From assembly GCA_030017395.1 (NCBI GenBank), contig JASEIZ010000051.1:1-7408 (forward strand): a stretch of 7,408 nucleotides of DNA, read 5' to 3'. Made by a program: the position numbers and the translations under genes. Below are positions 1 to 5,940 of the stretch, piece after piece; the stretch's first letter is position 1; each line of letters opens with the position of its first letter. The notes below the pieces were generated by a model. It was not told the DNA's origin and ran no database searches. It saw only the letters and a program-made list of their open reading frames with translations. The stretch is from Desulfobacterales bacterium. GTDB taxonomy: Bacteria; Desulfobacterota; Desulfobacteria; Desulfobacterales; ETH-SRB1.

Positions 1-1211
1 ACTACATCCTTGTGCATACCTGCTCTTGGGGGATCGATTATCATAACATCAGGGCTTGCCGCAATCTGCGGCAGGCAGTCCTTTATATCACCATGGATAA
101 ACCGGCAATTTGATACCATGTTTTTTTTGCAGTTATTTTGCGCATCAGCCACGGCAGATGCAACTATCTCGATGCCGGTTATTTCTTTTGCGCTGTCTGC
201 AAGAAAAATAGATATCGCCCCTGTGCCGCTGTATAGATCCACAACCCTTTCTTTGCCGCTGAGTCCGGCATATTCCCTGACCGTTCGGAAAAGCTGTTCT
301 GCACCAGCCGTGTTGGTTTGAAAAAACGAGTTTGCCGATATTTCAAACTCACAAGAACCAATTTTATCTTTTATGCATGAGTCTCCTGCAAGCGGTATTT
401 CATATTCTCCAATGGCCACGCCTGCCTTACGAGCAGTGATGTTGTTTACAATCGAGACTATTTCCGGATATTTATTCATCAAAAGATCGGCGAGAGGTTG
501 CAGAACTTTTCTGTTTTCTTCCGAAGTTATGATGTTAACCATCCATTGGTCATAGGCAGCGGAATGTCTCAGCATAATAAAACGCCAAAACCCTATATGG
601 CTGTGAAGATTATATACCGGGATTTTGGAGTTTTTAATATAATTTCTAACATCTTCGAGGATATAATTGCCTAATTTTGGCTGAAGCAGGCATGCCTTTA
701 TATCAAGCACCTTGTTGAATGTTCCGGGCACATGAAGACCTATGGCAAAGCCTGCGGCAATATCTTTTTTATCCATCTCGTCAGGCAGCAGCCATTTCCT
801 GTCGGAACATGTAAACTCCATCTTGTTTCTGTATTCGAAAGTCCGGCTGGAAGGAATTGTTCCATGCACTGCAGGATCATGTATAAGCCCTATATGTTCA
901 ATAGAATCAATAACATGTTTTTGTTTGAACTCAAGCTGTTTGTCATAAGCTAAAAACTGCCATTTACATCCGCCACAATAGCTGCTGTACATGCATGGCG
1001 GATCTATTCTATATGGAGACGGCTCCTTTATCGATACTATTCGGGCATCTGCATAGCTTTTTTTCTTTTTGATTATGCGGGCATCAATCAGATCTAAAGG
1101 TGCTGCCCCGTCAACAAAAACAGCCATGCCGTCAACACGTGCAAGCCCCTTTCCGCCAAAGGCGATATCAGAGACTCTAAGCTCCAGTATCTGTCCTTTT
1201 TTAATTGTCAT
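1..1211 (-). CDS. rlmD: 23S rRNA (uracil-C5)-methyltransferase, RlmD/RumA type, C-terminus cut by window edge
   Basis: SAM-dependent enzyme that methylates C5 of a uracil in 23S rRNA (U1939 in E. coli). The frame is open for 403 codons from the ATG at 1211 to the left edge. In order: a TRAM RNA-binding domain (about residues 3-60, with DIAFGGKGLAR); a 4Fe-4S cluster motif C73-x5-C79-GG-C82, with a probable fourth ligand C174; NSFFQTN at 294-300; the SAM motif VVDLYSGTGA at 323-332; and DPPRAG at 393-398, the last motif before the edge. The catalytic Cys expected further on is outside the window. The start fits because TRAM begins at once, but the ribosome site (GATGAAAAT) is weak. It lies downstream of pncC on the same strand, separated by a repeat. 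TrmA-family relatives that modify tRNA or a second rRNA uracil cannot be fully excluded; the Fe-S motif and TRAM favour the RlmD group. Confidence 0.9.
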   Translation of the reverse strand, partial: MTIKKGQILELRVSDIAFGGKGLARVDGMAVFVDGAAPLDLIDARIIKKKKSYADARIVSIKEPSPYRIDPPCMYSSYCGGCKWQFLAYDKQLEFKQKHVIDSIEHIGLIHDPAVHGTIPSSRTFEYRNKMEFTCSDRKWLLPDEMDKKDIAAGFAIGLHVPGTFNKVLDIKACLLQPKLGNYILEDVRNYIKNSKIPVYNLHSHIGFWRFIMLRHSAAYDQWMVNIITSEENRKVLQPLADLLMNKYPEIVSIVNNITARKAGVAIGEYEIPLAGDSCIKDKIGSCEFEISANSFFQTNTAGAEQLFRTVREYAGLSGKERVVDLYSGTGAISIFLADSAKEITGIEIVASAVADAQNNCKKNMVSNCRFIHGDIKDCLPQIAASPDVMIIDPPRAGMHKDV

Positions 1212-1228
1212 ATTTTCATCTTTTATGT

Positions 1229-1321
1229 TCACCGCAAAGCCGCAGAACACGTAAAGGAGTTTTTTTTAAAAAACCTAATCTCTGCGTTCTTTGCGCCTCA
1301 GCGGTAAGACATAAATCTTTT
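1229..1321. repeat. CGCAAAG-type inverted repeat, copy 1
   Basis: The left arm (1229-1256, TCACCGCAAAGCCGCAG...) and the reverse complement of the right arm (1280-1307) agree at about 19 of 28 positions, around a short T/A-rich centre. Beyond the right arm, GCGGTAAGACATAAATCTTTT resembles the same place in copy 3 (19 of 21 bases), so ATAAATCTTTT is probably part of the element. It fills the pncC-rlmD gap and its left arm begins only 18 bases upstream of the rlmD start codon. No transposase is present, so this is a non-autonomous interspersed repeat. Confidence 0.75.
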
Positions 1322-1327
1322 CTACCA

Positions 1328-1837
1328 TCAATTTTTTTCTAAAAGTTCGGTTTTCAACAGGTCAAGAGCTTTCATAGCAAACATTTTTTTATTCGTCAGC
1401 CTGTCATTGCCGGCAAAGTTGAAACAATACCCTTTTACATGTTTGGGCGTGGCAAGCCCGACACACACGGTTCCTACAGGCTTATCATCGGTTGCTCCGC
1501 CCGGCCCTGCAATTCCGCTTGTCGAAAGCCCATAAGTTGCGCCTGCAATCCGTCGCACTCCTTGCGCCATTTCTTTTGCGGTCTCTTCATGTACTGCTCC
1601 GTATCGTTTTATTGTTTCAGGTGATACTCCAAGCAGGTTTATTTTGGCCTCATTTGAATATGTTACTCCTGATAAAAGAAAATAGTCAGAACTTCCCGGC
1701 ATATTTGTAATCATATGTGATATAAGGCCGCCTGTACAGCTTTCGGCAATCGCAATGCAGGCGTTTTGCCGGCAAAGGAGTTTACCGATCTGCCTGACGA
1801 TTTCAATTTCCGCCTTTTCCATATTTTGTACTATCAT
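1328..1837 (-). CDS. pncC: Nicotinamide-nucleotide amidohydrolase, stand-alone CinA C-terminal domain
   Basis: Predicted to deamidate nicotinamide mononucleotide to nicotinate mononucleotide in the pyridine nucleotide salvage cycle (cytosol). The 169-residue protein is essentially one CinA C-terminal domain, the usual size for the stand-alone form; the N-terminal MoaB-like COG1058 domain of full CinA is absent. Diagnostic motifs are AESCTGG (31-37, containing the conserved serine), TYSNEAK (59-65), STSGIAGPGG (105-114) and KPVGTV (119-124). The ATG at 1837 is preceded by AGGGA about 11 bases upstream; Met6 (1822) has no ribosome site. Transcription diverges from the trp operon, and rlmD follows on the same strand after a 116-base gap filled by a repeat. 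It is often annotated as competence/damage-inducible protein CinA; the amidohydrolase activity is inferred from the family. Confidence 0.93.
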   Translation of the reverse strand: MIVQNMEKAEIEIVRQIGKLLCRQNACIAIAESCTGGLISHMITNMPGSSDYFLLSGVTYSNEAKINLLGVSPETIKRYGAVHEETAKEMAQGVRRIAGATYGLSTSGIAGPGGATDDKPVGTVCVGLATPKHVKGYCFNFAGNDRLTNKKMFAMKALDLLKTELLEKN

Positions 1838-1888
1838 ATCTCAAATTTTCCCTGTTCCTATGCTAAATCAAAGACCAGTTCTAAAATT

Positions 1889-1950
1889 CTCACGCAAAGC
1901 CGCAAAGATCGCAAAAAACAAAAAAACATTAGCGCCCTTGCGTGCGTGAG
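1889..1950. repeat. CGCAAAG-type inverted repeat, copy 2 (degenerate)
   Basis: CTCACGCA (1889-1896) and TGCGTGAG (1943-1950) are perfect 8-bp ends. Inside the left end is AGCCGCAAAGATCGC and inside the right end the related GCGCCCTTGCG. It is clearly related to copies 1 and 3 but shorter, and it lacks the ATAAATCTTTT flank. It lies in the divergent pncC/trp intergenic region, about 80 bases upstream of the proposed trp -35 box. I see no gene in 1838-2085. Confidence 0.6.
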
Positions 1951-2029
1951 GCTTCAACATTCTTGGGACAATCTTGCTTTCTTGCGTTCGTATCAACTTT
2001 GACATAACGTAAGTGCTGAATAAAAAAGC

Positions 2030-2059
2030 TTGACAAATATAAAGCAAAATAACTATTAG
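2030..2059 (+). promoter_or_regulatory. Proposed sigma70-type promoter of the trp operon
   Basis: A perfect -35 TTGACA (2030-2035) is followed after 18 bases by TATTAG (2054-2059), a modest -10. Transcription would start near 2066-2068, giving an untranslated stretch of about 20 bases before the leader peptide ATG. Another TTGACA at 1999-2004 has no convincing -10. I see no clear dyad operator overlapping the promoter. Confidence 0.55.
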
Positions 2060-2085
2060 ATAAAACCTTATAGGAAAATTTACAA

Positions 2086-2184
2086 ATGAAAACAATCGGA
2101 AATCATAAAATTAAAAACCTGTTATTTATATGGTGGTGGCAGACTTATATCGACGAGTTTGCCGATGGAACTTTACCAATCTGA
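2086..2184 (+). CDS. trpL: trp operon leader peptide with three consecutive Trp codons
   Basis: A 32-residue ORF, ATG at 2086 to TGA at 2182-2184, with AGGAAA (from 2072) about 10 bases upstream as ribosome site. Residues 16-18 are Trp-Trp-Trp (TGG at 2131, 2134 and 2137), within LFIWWWQTYIDEF. It sits between a promoter and intrinsic terminators, directly upstream of trpE, as expected for a ribosome-mediated attenuator. The Trp codons overlap the start of the 5' arm of hairpin 1:2, so a ribosome stalled for charged tRNA-Trp would mask that arm. Fourteen sense codons follow the Trp run, a rather long tail, and the stop codon lies beyond segment 2 instead of between segments 1 and 2 as in E. 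coli. The peptide itself is probably non-functional; translation is the signal. Confidence 0.92.
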   Translation: MKTIGNHKIKNLLFIWWWQTYIDEFADGTLPI

Positions 2185-2219
2185 TTTTAGATAAAAATTT
2201 TAGTGACCGCAGGCAACTC
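2138..2219 (+). promoter_or_regulatory. trp attenuator: 1:2 pause hairpin and competing 2:3 antiterminator
   Basis: Segment 1, GGCAGACT (2138-2145), pairs over 8 bp (one G-U) with segment 2, AGTTTGCC (2156-2163), around a 10-base loop. Segment 2 can instead pair with segment 3: GAGTTTGCC (2155-2163) with GGCAACTC (2212-2219), one bulged U. A second short block is possible, GG 2167-2168 with CC 2207-2208 plus a G-U, across an internal loop. Segment 3 overlaps the 5' arm of the first terminator, so 2:3 and 3:4 exclude each other. Stalling at the Trp codons would hide segment 1 and favour 2:3, which is readthrough. Confidence 0.88.
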
Positions 2220-2242
2220 AAAGCCCGCGGTCTTTTTGTTTT
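2205..2242 (+). terminator. First attenuator terminator (segments 3:4)
   Basis: GACCGCAGGC (2205-2214) pairs with GCCCGCGGTC (2223-2232): 10 positions, one A/C mismatch, 8-base loop, followed by the U-rich run TTTTTGTTTT. It lies 21 bases after the leader stop codon and is the classical attenuation terminator. Confidence 0.9.
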
Positions 2243-2255
2243 AAAAAGGCTGTGG
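2225..2255 (+). promoter_or_regulatory. Possible 4:5 anti-terminator that would disarm the second terminator
   Basis: CCGCGGTCTTTTT (2225-2237; the 3' arm of terminator one plus its U-run) can pair without interruption with AAAAAGGCTGTGG (2243-2255; the 5' arm of terminator two): 13 bp including 3 G-U pairs, loop GTTTT. It can form only when segment 4 is not held by segment 3, that is, when 2:3 has formed. The pairing is visible in the sequence; its function is inferred. Confidence 0.5.
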
Positions 2256-2276
2256 AAATATTCACAGCCTTTTTTT
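2243..2276 (+). terminator. Second tandem intrinsic terminator before trpE (segments 5:6)
   Basis: AAAAAGGCTGTG (2243-2254) pairs perfectly with CACAGCCTTTTT (2263-2274) around an 8-base loop, and the T-run continues to 2276 and on into TTTATTAAAG. It starts directly after the U-run of the first terminator and ends about 24 bases before the trpE ATG, so trpE translation cannot influence it in time. It also contains the GTG at 2252 that could wrongly be chosen as the trpE start. Confidence 0.85.
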
Positions 2277-2299
2277 ATTTTTTATTAAAGGAAATATAT

Positions 2300-3922
2300 A
2301 TGCTTATAAAACAATTCCCAGACAAAGATCAATTGCGCATTTTAGCCGGACAAAGCAATGTGATACCAGTTTGTGTTGAAATACTGGCGGATACGGAAAC
2401 ACCGGTTTCTTTGCTTAGAAAAATCTATAATAATAAAGGCCCTGTTTTTTTATTCGAAAGTGTCGAAGGAGGGGAACGTTGGGGAAGATACAGCTTTTTG
2501 AGCGCTTCCGCCAGATTTCATATACGCGTATACCAAGAGTTTGTGGAAATCCAAAATAAGGGTTACGTCAGTAAGATTCCTCATAATGGAAAGCCGTTCG
2601 CGGTTCTAAGGGACTTTATGAGCAGATTTAGTCCCGCTGATATGCCTGAACTTCCAAGGTTCTGGGGAGGAATGGTCGGTTACCTGGCTTATGAAATGGT
2701 TTCCTTTATCGAAGCGGTTCCGAATCAATGGCCTGAAGAAAAGCCGCTTGCAAATTTCATGGTGCCCGATGAATTGCTTGTTTTCGATAATATTAGAAAC
2801 ACATTGCTTGGAATTGTTATAATCTTTCTGGATGAAGACAGGGAAAACAATCAAAAAACCGATAGGGCTGTTGAACCGCAAAAGCGAGCGCATTCCCCGC
2901 TGCTTGCGGCGGGGTTAGCGAGCGAATCCAAAAACAGCAAACATCCTTACGGTCGAAGATTCCCCGCTGCTTGCGGCGGGGAGCTTCAAAAAGCCTTTGA
3001 AAGCGCAAGATCGCGTATCCGATGCATGCTGCAGGCAATCGACCGGCAATTGTCTGAAAATAACAACCGTGCATGTCAAGGGGAGTATAGCCTGATTTCC
3101 ACGCAGGAGGAGGACGCCTATAGGTCTTACGTAAAAAGGATAAAGGAATATATCCGGGCAGGGGATGTGATTCAGACGGTTATATCGCAGCCCTTTGTTT
3201 GCGAGGCGCCTCCTGATTTATGGATGCTCTATCGCGCTCAGCGATATATCAATCCGTCTCCTTATCTGTATTTTATGCATATAGATGATGTTGCCCTTGT
3301 CGGTTCTTCGCCGGAAACAATGGTTCGGCTGGAAAACGGCATTGCCACCCTCAGGCCCATTGCCGGCACACGCCCGAGAGGAAAAAACGAACAAGAGGAC
3401 AGAATGTTAGCCGACGAACTTCTTGGCGATGAAAAGGAACTGGCCGAACACCTTATGCTGGTTGATCTGGGGCGAAACGATCTTGGCAGGGTGGCGGAGG
3501 TGGGAACCGTGCAGGTAACCGATTTAGTGGTGGTGGAACGATATTCTCACGTAATGCATCTTGTTTCCAACATATGCTGTGATCTGCGGTCCGATTGTGA
3601 TGCGTGGGATCTTCTTGCCGCCACATTTCCTGCAGGCACTTTGTCGGGGGCTCCAAAGGTCAGAGCAATGGAAATTATAGCGGAACTGGAAAAAGAACCA
3701 AGAGGTCCTTACGGGGGGGCCGTGGGTTATATTTCATTTCATGGAAATATGGATATGGCAATCACTATCCGGACGGCATGTATTGAAAATGGACAACTTA
3801 CGGTTCGCGCGGGAGCCGGAATAGTCGCCGATTCCGATCCTGAACGGGAACGTGTGGAAACCGTCAACAAGGCTATGGCGATACAGAAGGCTTTGGAACT
3901 TTTGCAAGGAGAAAAGAGATGA
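2300..3922 (+). CDS. trpE: Anthranilate synthase component I, with an in-frame repeat insertion
   Basis: Converts chorismate plus ammonia (from TrpG) to anthranilate, the first step of tryptophan synthesis. 540 residues from the ATG at 2300, which has a good ribosome site (AAAGGA, 2287-2292); the in-frame GTG at 2252 lies inside a terminator hairpin and is rejected. The N-terminal domain (about 25-170) carries the feedback element LFESVEGGERWGRYSF from 51. The chorismate-binding domain (about 265-530) carries NPSPYLYF (318-325), PIAGTRPRG (353-361), HLMLVDLGRNDLG (384-396), FPAGTLSGAPK (443-453), GPYGGAVGY (469-477) and RAGAGIVADSDPERE (503-517). Between the domains, residues 186-230 look like an added 45-residue, low-complexity segment encoded by a palindromic repeat; without it the length (495) is normal. 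It overlaps trpG by ATGA, which suggests translational coupling. The feedback residues suggest Trp inhibition, inferred from the family. Confidence 0.96.
   Translation: MLIKQFPDKDQLRILAGQSNVIPVCVEILADTETPVSLLRKIYNNKGPVFLFESVEGGERWGRYSFLSASARFHIRVYQEFVEIQNKGYVSKIPHNGKPFAVLRDFMSRFSPADMPELPRFWGGMVGYLAYEMVSFIEAVPNQWPEEKPLANFMVPDELLVFDNIRNTLLGIVIIFLDEDRENNQKTDRAVEPQKRAHSPLLAAGLASESKNSKHPYGRRFPAACGGELQKAFESARSRIRCMLQAIDRQLSENNNRACQGEYSLISTQEEDAYRSYVKRIKEYIRAGDVIQTVISQPFVCEAPPDLWMLYRAQRYINPSPYLYFMHIDDVALVGSSPETMVRLENGIATLRPIAGTRPRGKNEQEDRMLADELLGDEKELAEHLMLVDLGRNDLGRVAEVGTVQVTDLVVVERYSHVMHLVSNICCDLRSDCDAWDLLAATFPAGTLSGAPKVRAMEIIAELEKEPRGPYGGAVGYISFHGNMDMAITIRTACIENGQLTVRAGAGIVADSDPERERVETVNKAMAIQKALELLQGEKR
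2851..2992. repeat. Palindromic repeat pair inserted in frame in the trpE linker
   Basis: Two identical 23-base copies (2892-2914 and 2959-2981) share the palindrome CCCCGCTGCTTGCGGCGGGG, preceded by ATT. Copy 2 extends its stem outward with GAAG (2955-2958) and CTTC (2984-2987). Copy 1 is flanked by direct repeats AGCGAGCG (2883-2890, 2917-2924). The copies are 67 bases apart, so they are read in different frames: SPLLAAG and FPAACGG. TCAAAAA occurs at 2851-2857 and 2986-2992, exactly 135 bases (45 codons) apart, and may mark the borders of the insertion; because it is A-rich this is tentative. Confidence 0.8.
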
Positions 3923-4485
3923 TCCTGATGATTGACAACTATGATTCATTTACTTACAACCTGGTTCAATATGTTGAGCAGCTCGGCTCTCCGGTTAAGG
4001 TTGTGCGAAACGACGCGGTTTCCATTTCAGATATTGTATCGTGGGATCTTTCCGGCATTATAATATCGCCTGGGCCAGGCAGGCCTGAATCCGCAGGAAT
4101 AACTCTTGAAGTGATAAAGCATTTTTCCGGACGCATCCCGATCCTTGGCGTATGCCTTGGGCATCAGGCCATTGCTATGGCCTTTGGAGGCAGGGTGATT
4201 TCAGCAAAGAGGCTCATGCACGGAAAAACCTCCATAATCCATGCTGATGGAAAAACGCTGTATCAGGGCATCCGCAAACCCTTTAAGGCCATGCGCTATC
4301 ACTCTTTGGCAGTGTCCAGAGATGATCTGCCTGAATGTTTTGAAATCACCTCGGAGTCTGAGGACGGGGAGATTATGGGAATCAGGCATCGCGAGCATTG
4401 CACTGAAGGGATTCAGTTTCATCCGGAATCGATCATGACACCCTTGGGCAAGCGGATTCTACGAAATTTTTTGGAGAGAACGTAA
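3919..4485 (+). CDS. trpG: Anthranilate synthase component II, glutamine amidotransferase
   Basis: Class I (triad) glutamine amidotransferase that releases ammonia from glutamine and passes it to TrpE. 188 residues, normal for an unfused TrpG. Motifs: DNYDSFTYNLVQY (6-18), ISPGPGRPESAG (49-60), the nucleophile elbow GVCLGHQAI with Cys79, MHGKTSII (100-107), MRYHSLAV (125-132) and GIQFHPESI with His168 and Glu170, completing the Cys-His-Glu triad. Its ATG overlaps the trpE TGA as ATGA, and the 3' end of trpE (AAGGAGAAAAG) supplies the ribosome site. The sequence alone hardly separates TrpG from PabA, and the protein may serve both pathways; the operon position supports TrpG. Confidence 0.95.
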   Translation: MILMIDNYDSFTYNLVQYVEQLGSPVKVVRNDAVSISDIVSWDLSGIIISPGPGRPESAGITLEVIKHFSGRIPILGVCLGHQAIAMAFGGRVISAKRLMHGKTSIIHADGKTLYQGIRKPFKAMRYHSLAVSRDDLPECFEITSESEDGEIMGIRHREHCTEGIQFHPESIMTPLGKRILRNFLERT

Positions 4486-4512
4486 CAGCTTAGCTTTTAA
4501 AAAAATATTGCC

Positions 4513-4711
4513 GCTTCAAATATAATTAAATTTTTTACTGAAAAAACTCGTAGATAACGGCTCGTAATGAAAGAACCCGCCCAGGCCATTAATAAAGGTT
4601 TTTGTTTTAAGAAAATGTTTCATCTTTAAATTAAATCGCCTATTGTTCTTTCATAACGATCCATAATCCACTCAAACAGTTTTCAGTATAAAATTTAATC
4701 ATGCTTGAAGC
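4513..4711. repeat. Long imperfect inverted repeat filling the trpG-trpD gap (MITE-like or large hairpin)
   Basis: The left arm (4513-4576) matches the reverse complement of the right arm (4645-4711). The inner 27 bases (4550-4576 against 4645-4671) agree at 22 positions and end in a perfect ATGAAAGAAC/GTTCTTTCAT. The outer 28 bases, from GCTTCAA through ATTAAATTTT to ACTG, agree at about 24. The parts between differ by a 3-base length change. The 68-base centre (4577-4644) shows no ORF. Total size is about 199 bp. There is no transposase, and the outer limits and any target duplication are unclear. I see no gene in 4486-4783. Confidence 0.7.
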
Positions 4712-4726
4712 TCGTTTAAGGTCGGT

Positions 4727-4754
4727 TTGTTTAATAAAGCTAAAGTGTTATAAT
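4727..4754 (+). promoter_or_regulatory. Candidate internal extended -10 promoter for trpD
   Basis: TGTTATAAT (4746-4754) contains a perfect TATAAT (4749-4754) with the TGn extension. A weak -35, TTGTTT (4727-4732), lies 16 bases upstream. It is placed just after the inverted repeat and 30 bases before the trpD ATG, so trpD and trpC may be partly independent of the attenuator. Confidence 0.5.
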
Positions 4755-4783
4755 GAATTAATTATTTAAGGAGAATAAGCGCT

Positions 4784-5800
4784 ATGTTTCGGGAAAATCT
4801 AAATAAAATCGTCCATGGAAAAAATTTAAGCGGAAACGAAATGTCTGAAATGATTACTGAAATCTTTTCCGGCAGTATAACCGATGCGCAGATCGGAGCA
4901 TTTATGGCGGCCCTTGCCACAAAGGGTGAAACATTTGAAGAGCTGGCCGGAGCAGCCAAGGCCATGCGAAGAAAGGCCGTGCGCATTCAAGTATCTTCCC
5001 AGACTGTTGTGGACACATGCGGCACGGGCGGAGACGCTGCTCAAACCTTTAATATTTCAACCACTGCCGCTTTTATAGTCGCGGGGTGCGGAGTGACTGT
5101 GGCCAAGCATGGGAACCGCTCTGTTTCAAGCAAATGCGGGAGCGCCGATCTTCTTGAAGCAATGGGAGTAAAACTGGATATAAATCCGGAAATAGTGGAA
5201 GAGGCCATCGAAGAGATCGGAATCGGTTTCCTTTATGCCCCCCTTTATCACGGGGCAATGCGGTATGCAGCCAAAGCAAGAAAGGAGATTGGAATACGCA
5301 GCATTTTCAACATGCTCGGGCCACTGACAAATCCTGCCGGAGCCAATTGCCAGCTGCTTGGCGTGTATGCTCCTGAACTGACTGAAATGTTTGCGCAGGC
5401 GCTTCGGTTGCTGGGCGCAAAGAGGGCATTTATCGTGCACGGTCATGATGGGCTGGATGAAATCTCGGTTTGCGCGCCAACCCGTATTTCCGAGCTTAAA
5501 GATGATCTTATCCGTACCTATGACATTATGCCGGAACAATTTTTTGGGAAAATTGCCGATCCTGAAGATATGTTGGGCGGAGATTCACAAAAAAATGCGG
5601 AAATTACCAGCAAGATCCTTGAGGGTGAAAAAAGTCCACGCAGGGATGTAGTTGTACTGAATGCTTCGGCCGCTCTTGTTGCTGCTGGAAAAGCCAAAGA
5701 TTTTAAAGAAGGCATAAGTCTTGCCGAAACCTCTATCGACAGCGGGGCTGCTGCGGCAAAACTTGAAAAACTGGCAAGATATACACAGGAAAATGGATAA
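4784..5800 (+). CDS. trpD: Anthranilate phosphoribosyltransferase
   Basis: Transfers the phosphoribosyl group of PRPP to anthranilate, the second step of the pathway. 338 residues, a typical full-length monofunctional TrpD with no fused TrpG. It has the N-terminal helical domain (about 1-65) of the nucleoside phosphorylase/TrpD fold, then the PRPP-binding DTCGTGGD (77-84), NISTTAAF (90-97), KHGNRSVSSKCGSAD (108-122), the anthranilate-site region AAKARKEIGIR (162-172), FNMLGPLTNPA (175-185) and the metal-binding HDGLDEIS (221-228, with Asp225-Glu226). The ATG is preceded by AAGGAG (4768-4773) at a 10-base spacing. It lies 298 bases after trpG, an unusual gap for neighbouring trp genes, occupied by an inverted repeat and a possible promoter. 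Confidence 0.97.
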   Translation: MFRENLNKIVHGKNLSGNEMSEMITEIFSGSITDAQIGAFMAALATKGETFEELAGAAKAMRRKAVRIQVSSQTVVDTCGTGGDAAQTFNISTTAAFIVAGCGVTVAKHGNRSVSSKCGSADLLEAMGVKLDINPEIVEEAIEEIGIGFLYAPLYHGAMRYAAKARKEIGIRSIFNMLGPLTNPAGANCQLLGVYAPELTEMFAQALRLLGAKRAFIVHGHDGLDEISVCAPTRISELKDDLIRTYDIMPEQFFGKIADPEDMLGGDSQKNAEITSKILEGEKSPRRDVVVLNASAALVAAGKAKDFKEGISLAETSIDSGAAAAKLEKLARYTQENG

Positions 5801-5847
5801 AGTTTTTTATTCACCGCAGAGCCGCAAAGGTCGCAAAGAAGTTTATT

Positions 5848-5882
5848 TTTTTAAATTGTCGTGAGAGGCGACAATTTAAAAA
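5848..5882. other. Internal hairpin A of repeat copy 3 (loop TGAGAGG)
   Basis: TTTTTAAATTGTCG (5848-5861) pairs perfectly with CGACAATTTAAAAA (5869-5882): 14 bp, 7-base loop TGAGAGG (5862-5868). The loop is the exact reverse complement of the loop of hairpin B. It is A-rich after the stem on the + strand, so it is not a + strand terminator. On the - strand a T-run does follow, but no - strand gene ends there. Confidence 0.8.
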
Positions 5883-5940
5883 CCAAGCTGTTCAATCTAA
5901 ATGAAATATACTCGATATGATAATTTTGACAATGCGTTTC

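Noticed and set aside
1999..2004. TTGACA as an upstream trp promoter
   Set aside because: No good -10 at 16-18 bases; the TTGACA at 2030 is better placed for the leader peptide.
2252..2299. In-frame GTG at 2252 as an upstream trpE start (16 extra residues)
   Set aside because: It lies inside the second terminator hairpin and has no ribosome site; ATG 2300 has AAAGGA at the right distance and gives the normal TrpE N-terminus.
2892..2981. Two identical GC-rich copies 67 bases apart as the start of a CRISPR array
   Set aside because: Only two copies, strongly self-palindromic, inside an intact trpE reading frame; no further spaced copies and no cas genes.
3919..4485. pabA (folate pathway) instead of trpG
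   Set aside because: Motifs do not exclude it, but the 4-base overlap with trpE and the trp operon context make TrpG far more likely; a dual role stays possible.
5126..5539. 137-codon open frame on the - strand within trpD
   Set aside because: Entirely antisense to the well-conserved trpD; its translation shows no recognisable motif.
5926..5931. TTGACA in the trpD-trpC gap as a -35 box for trpC
   Set aside because: No acceptable -10 lies 16-18 bases downstream; the region there is the stem of hairpin B.
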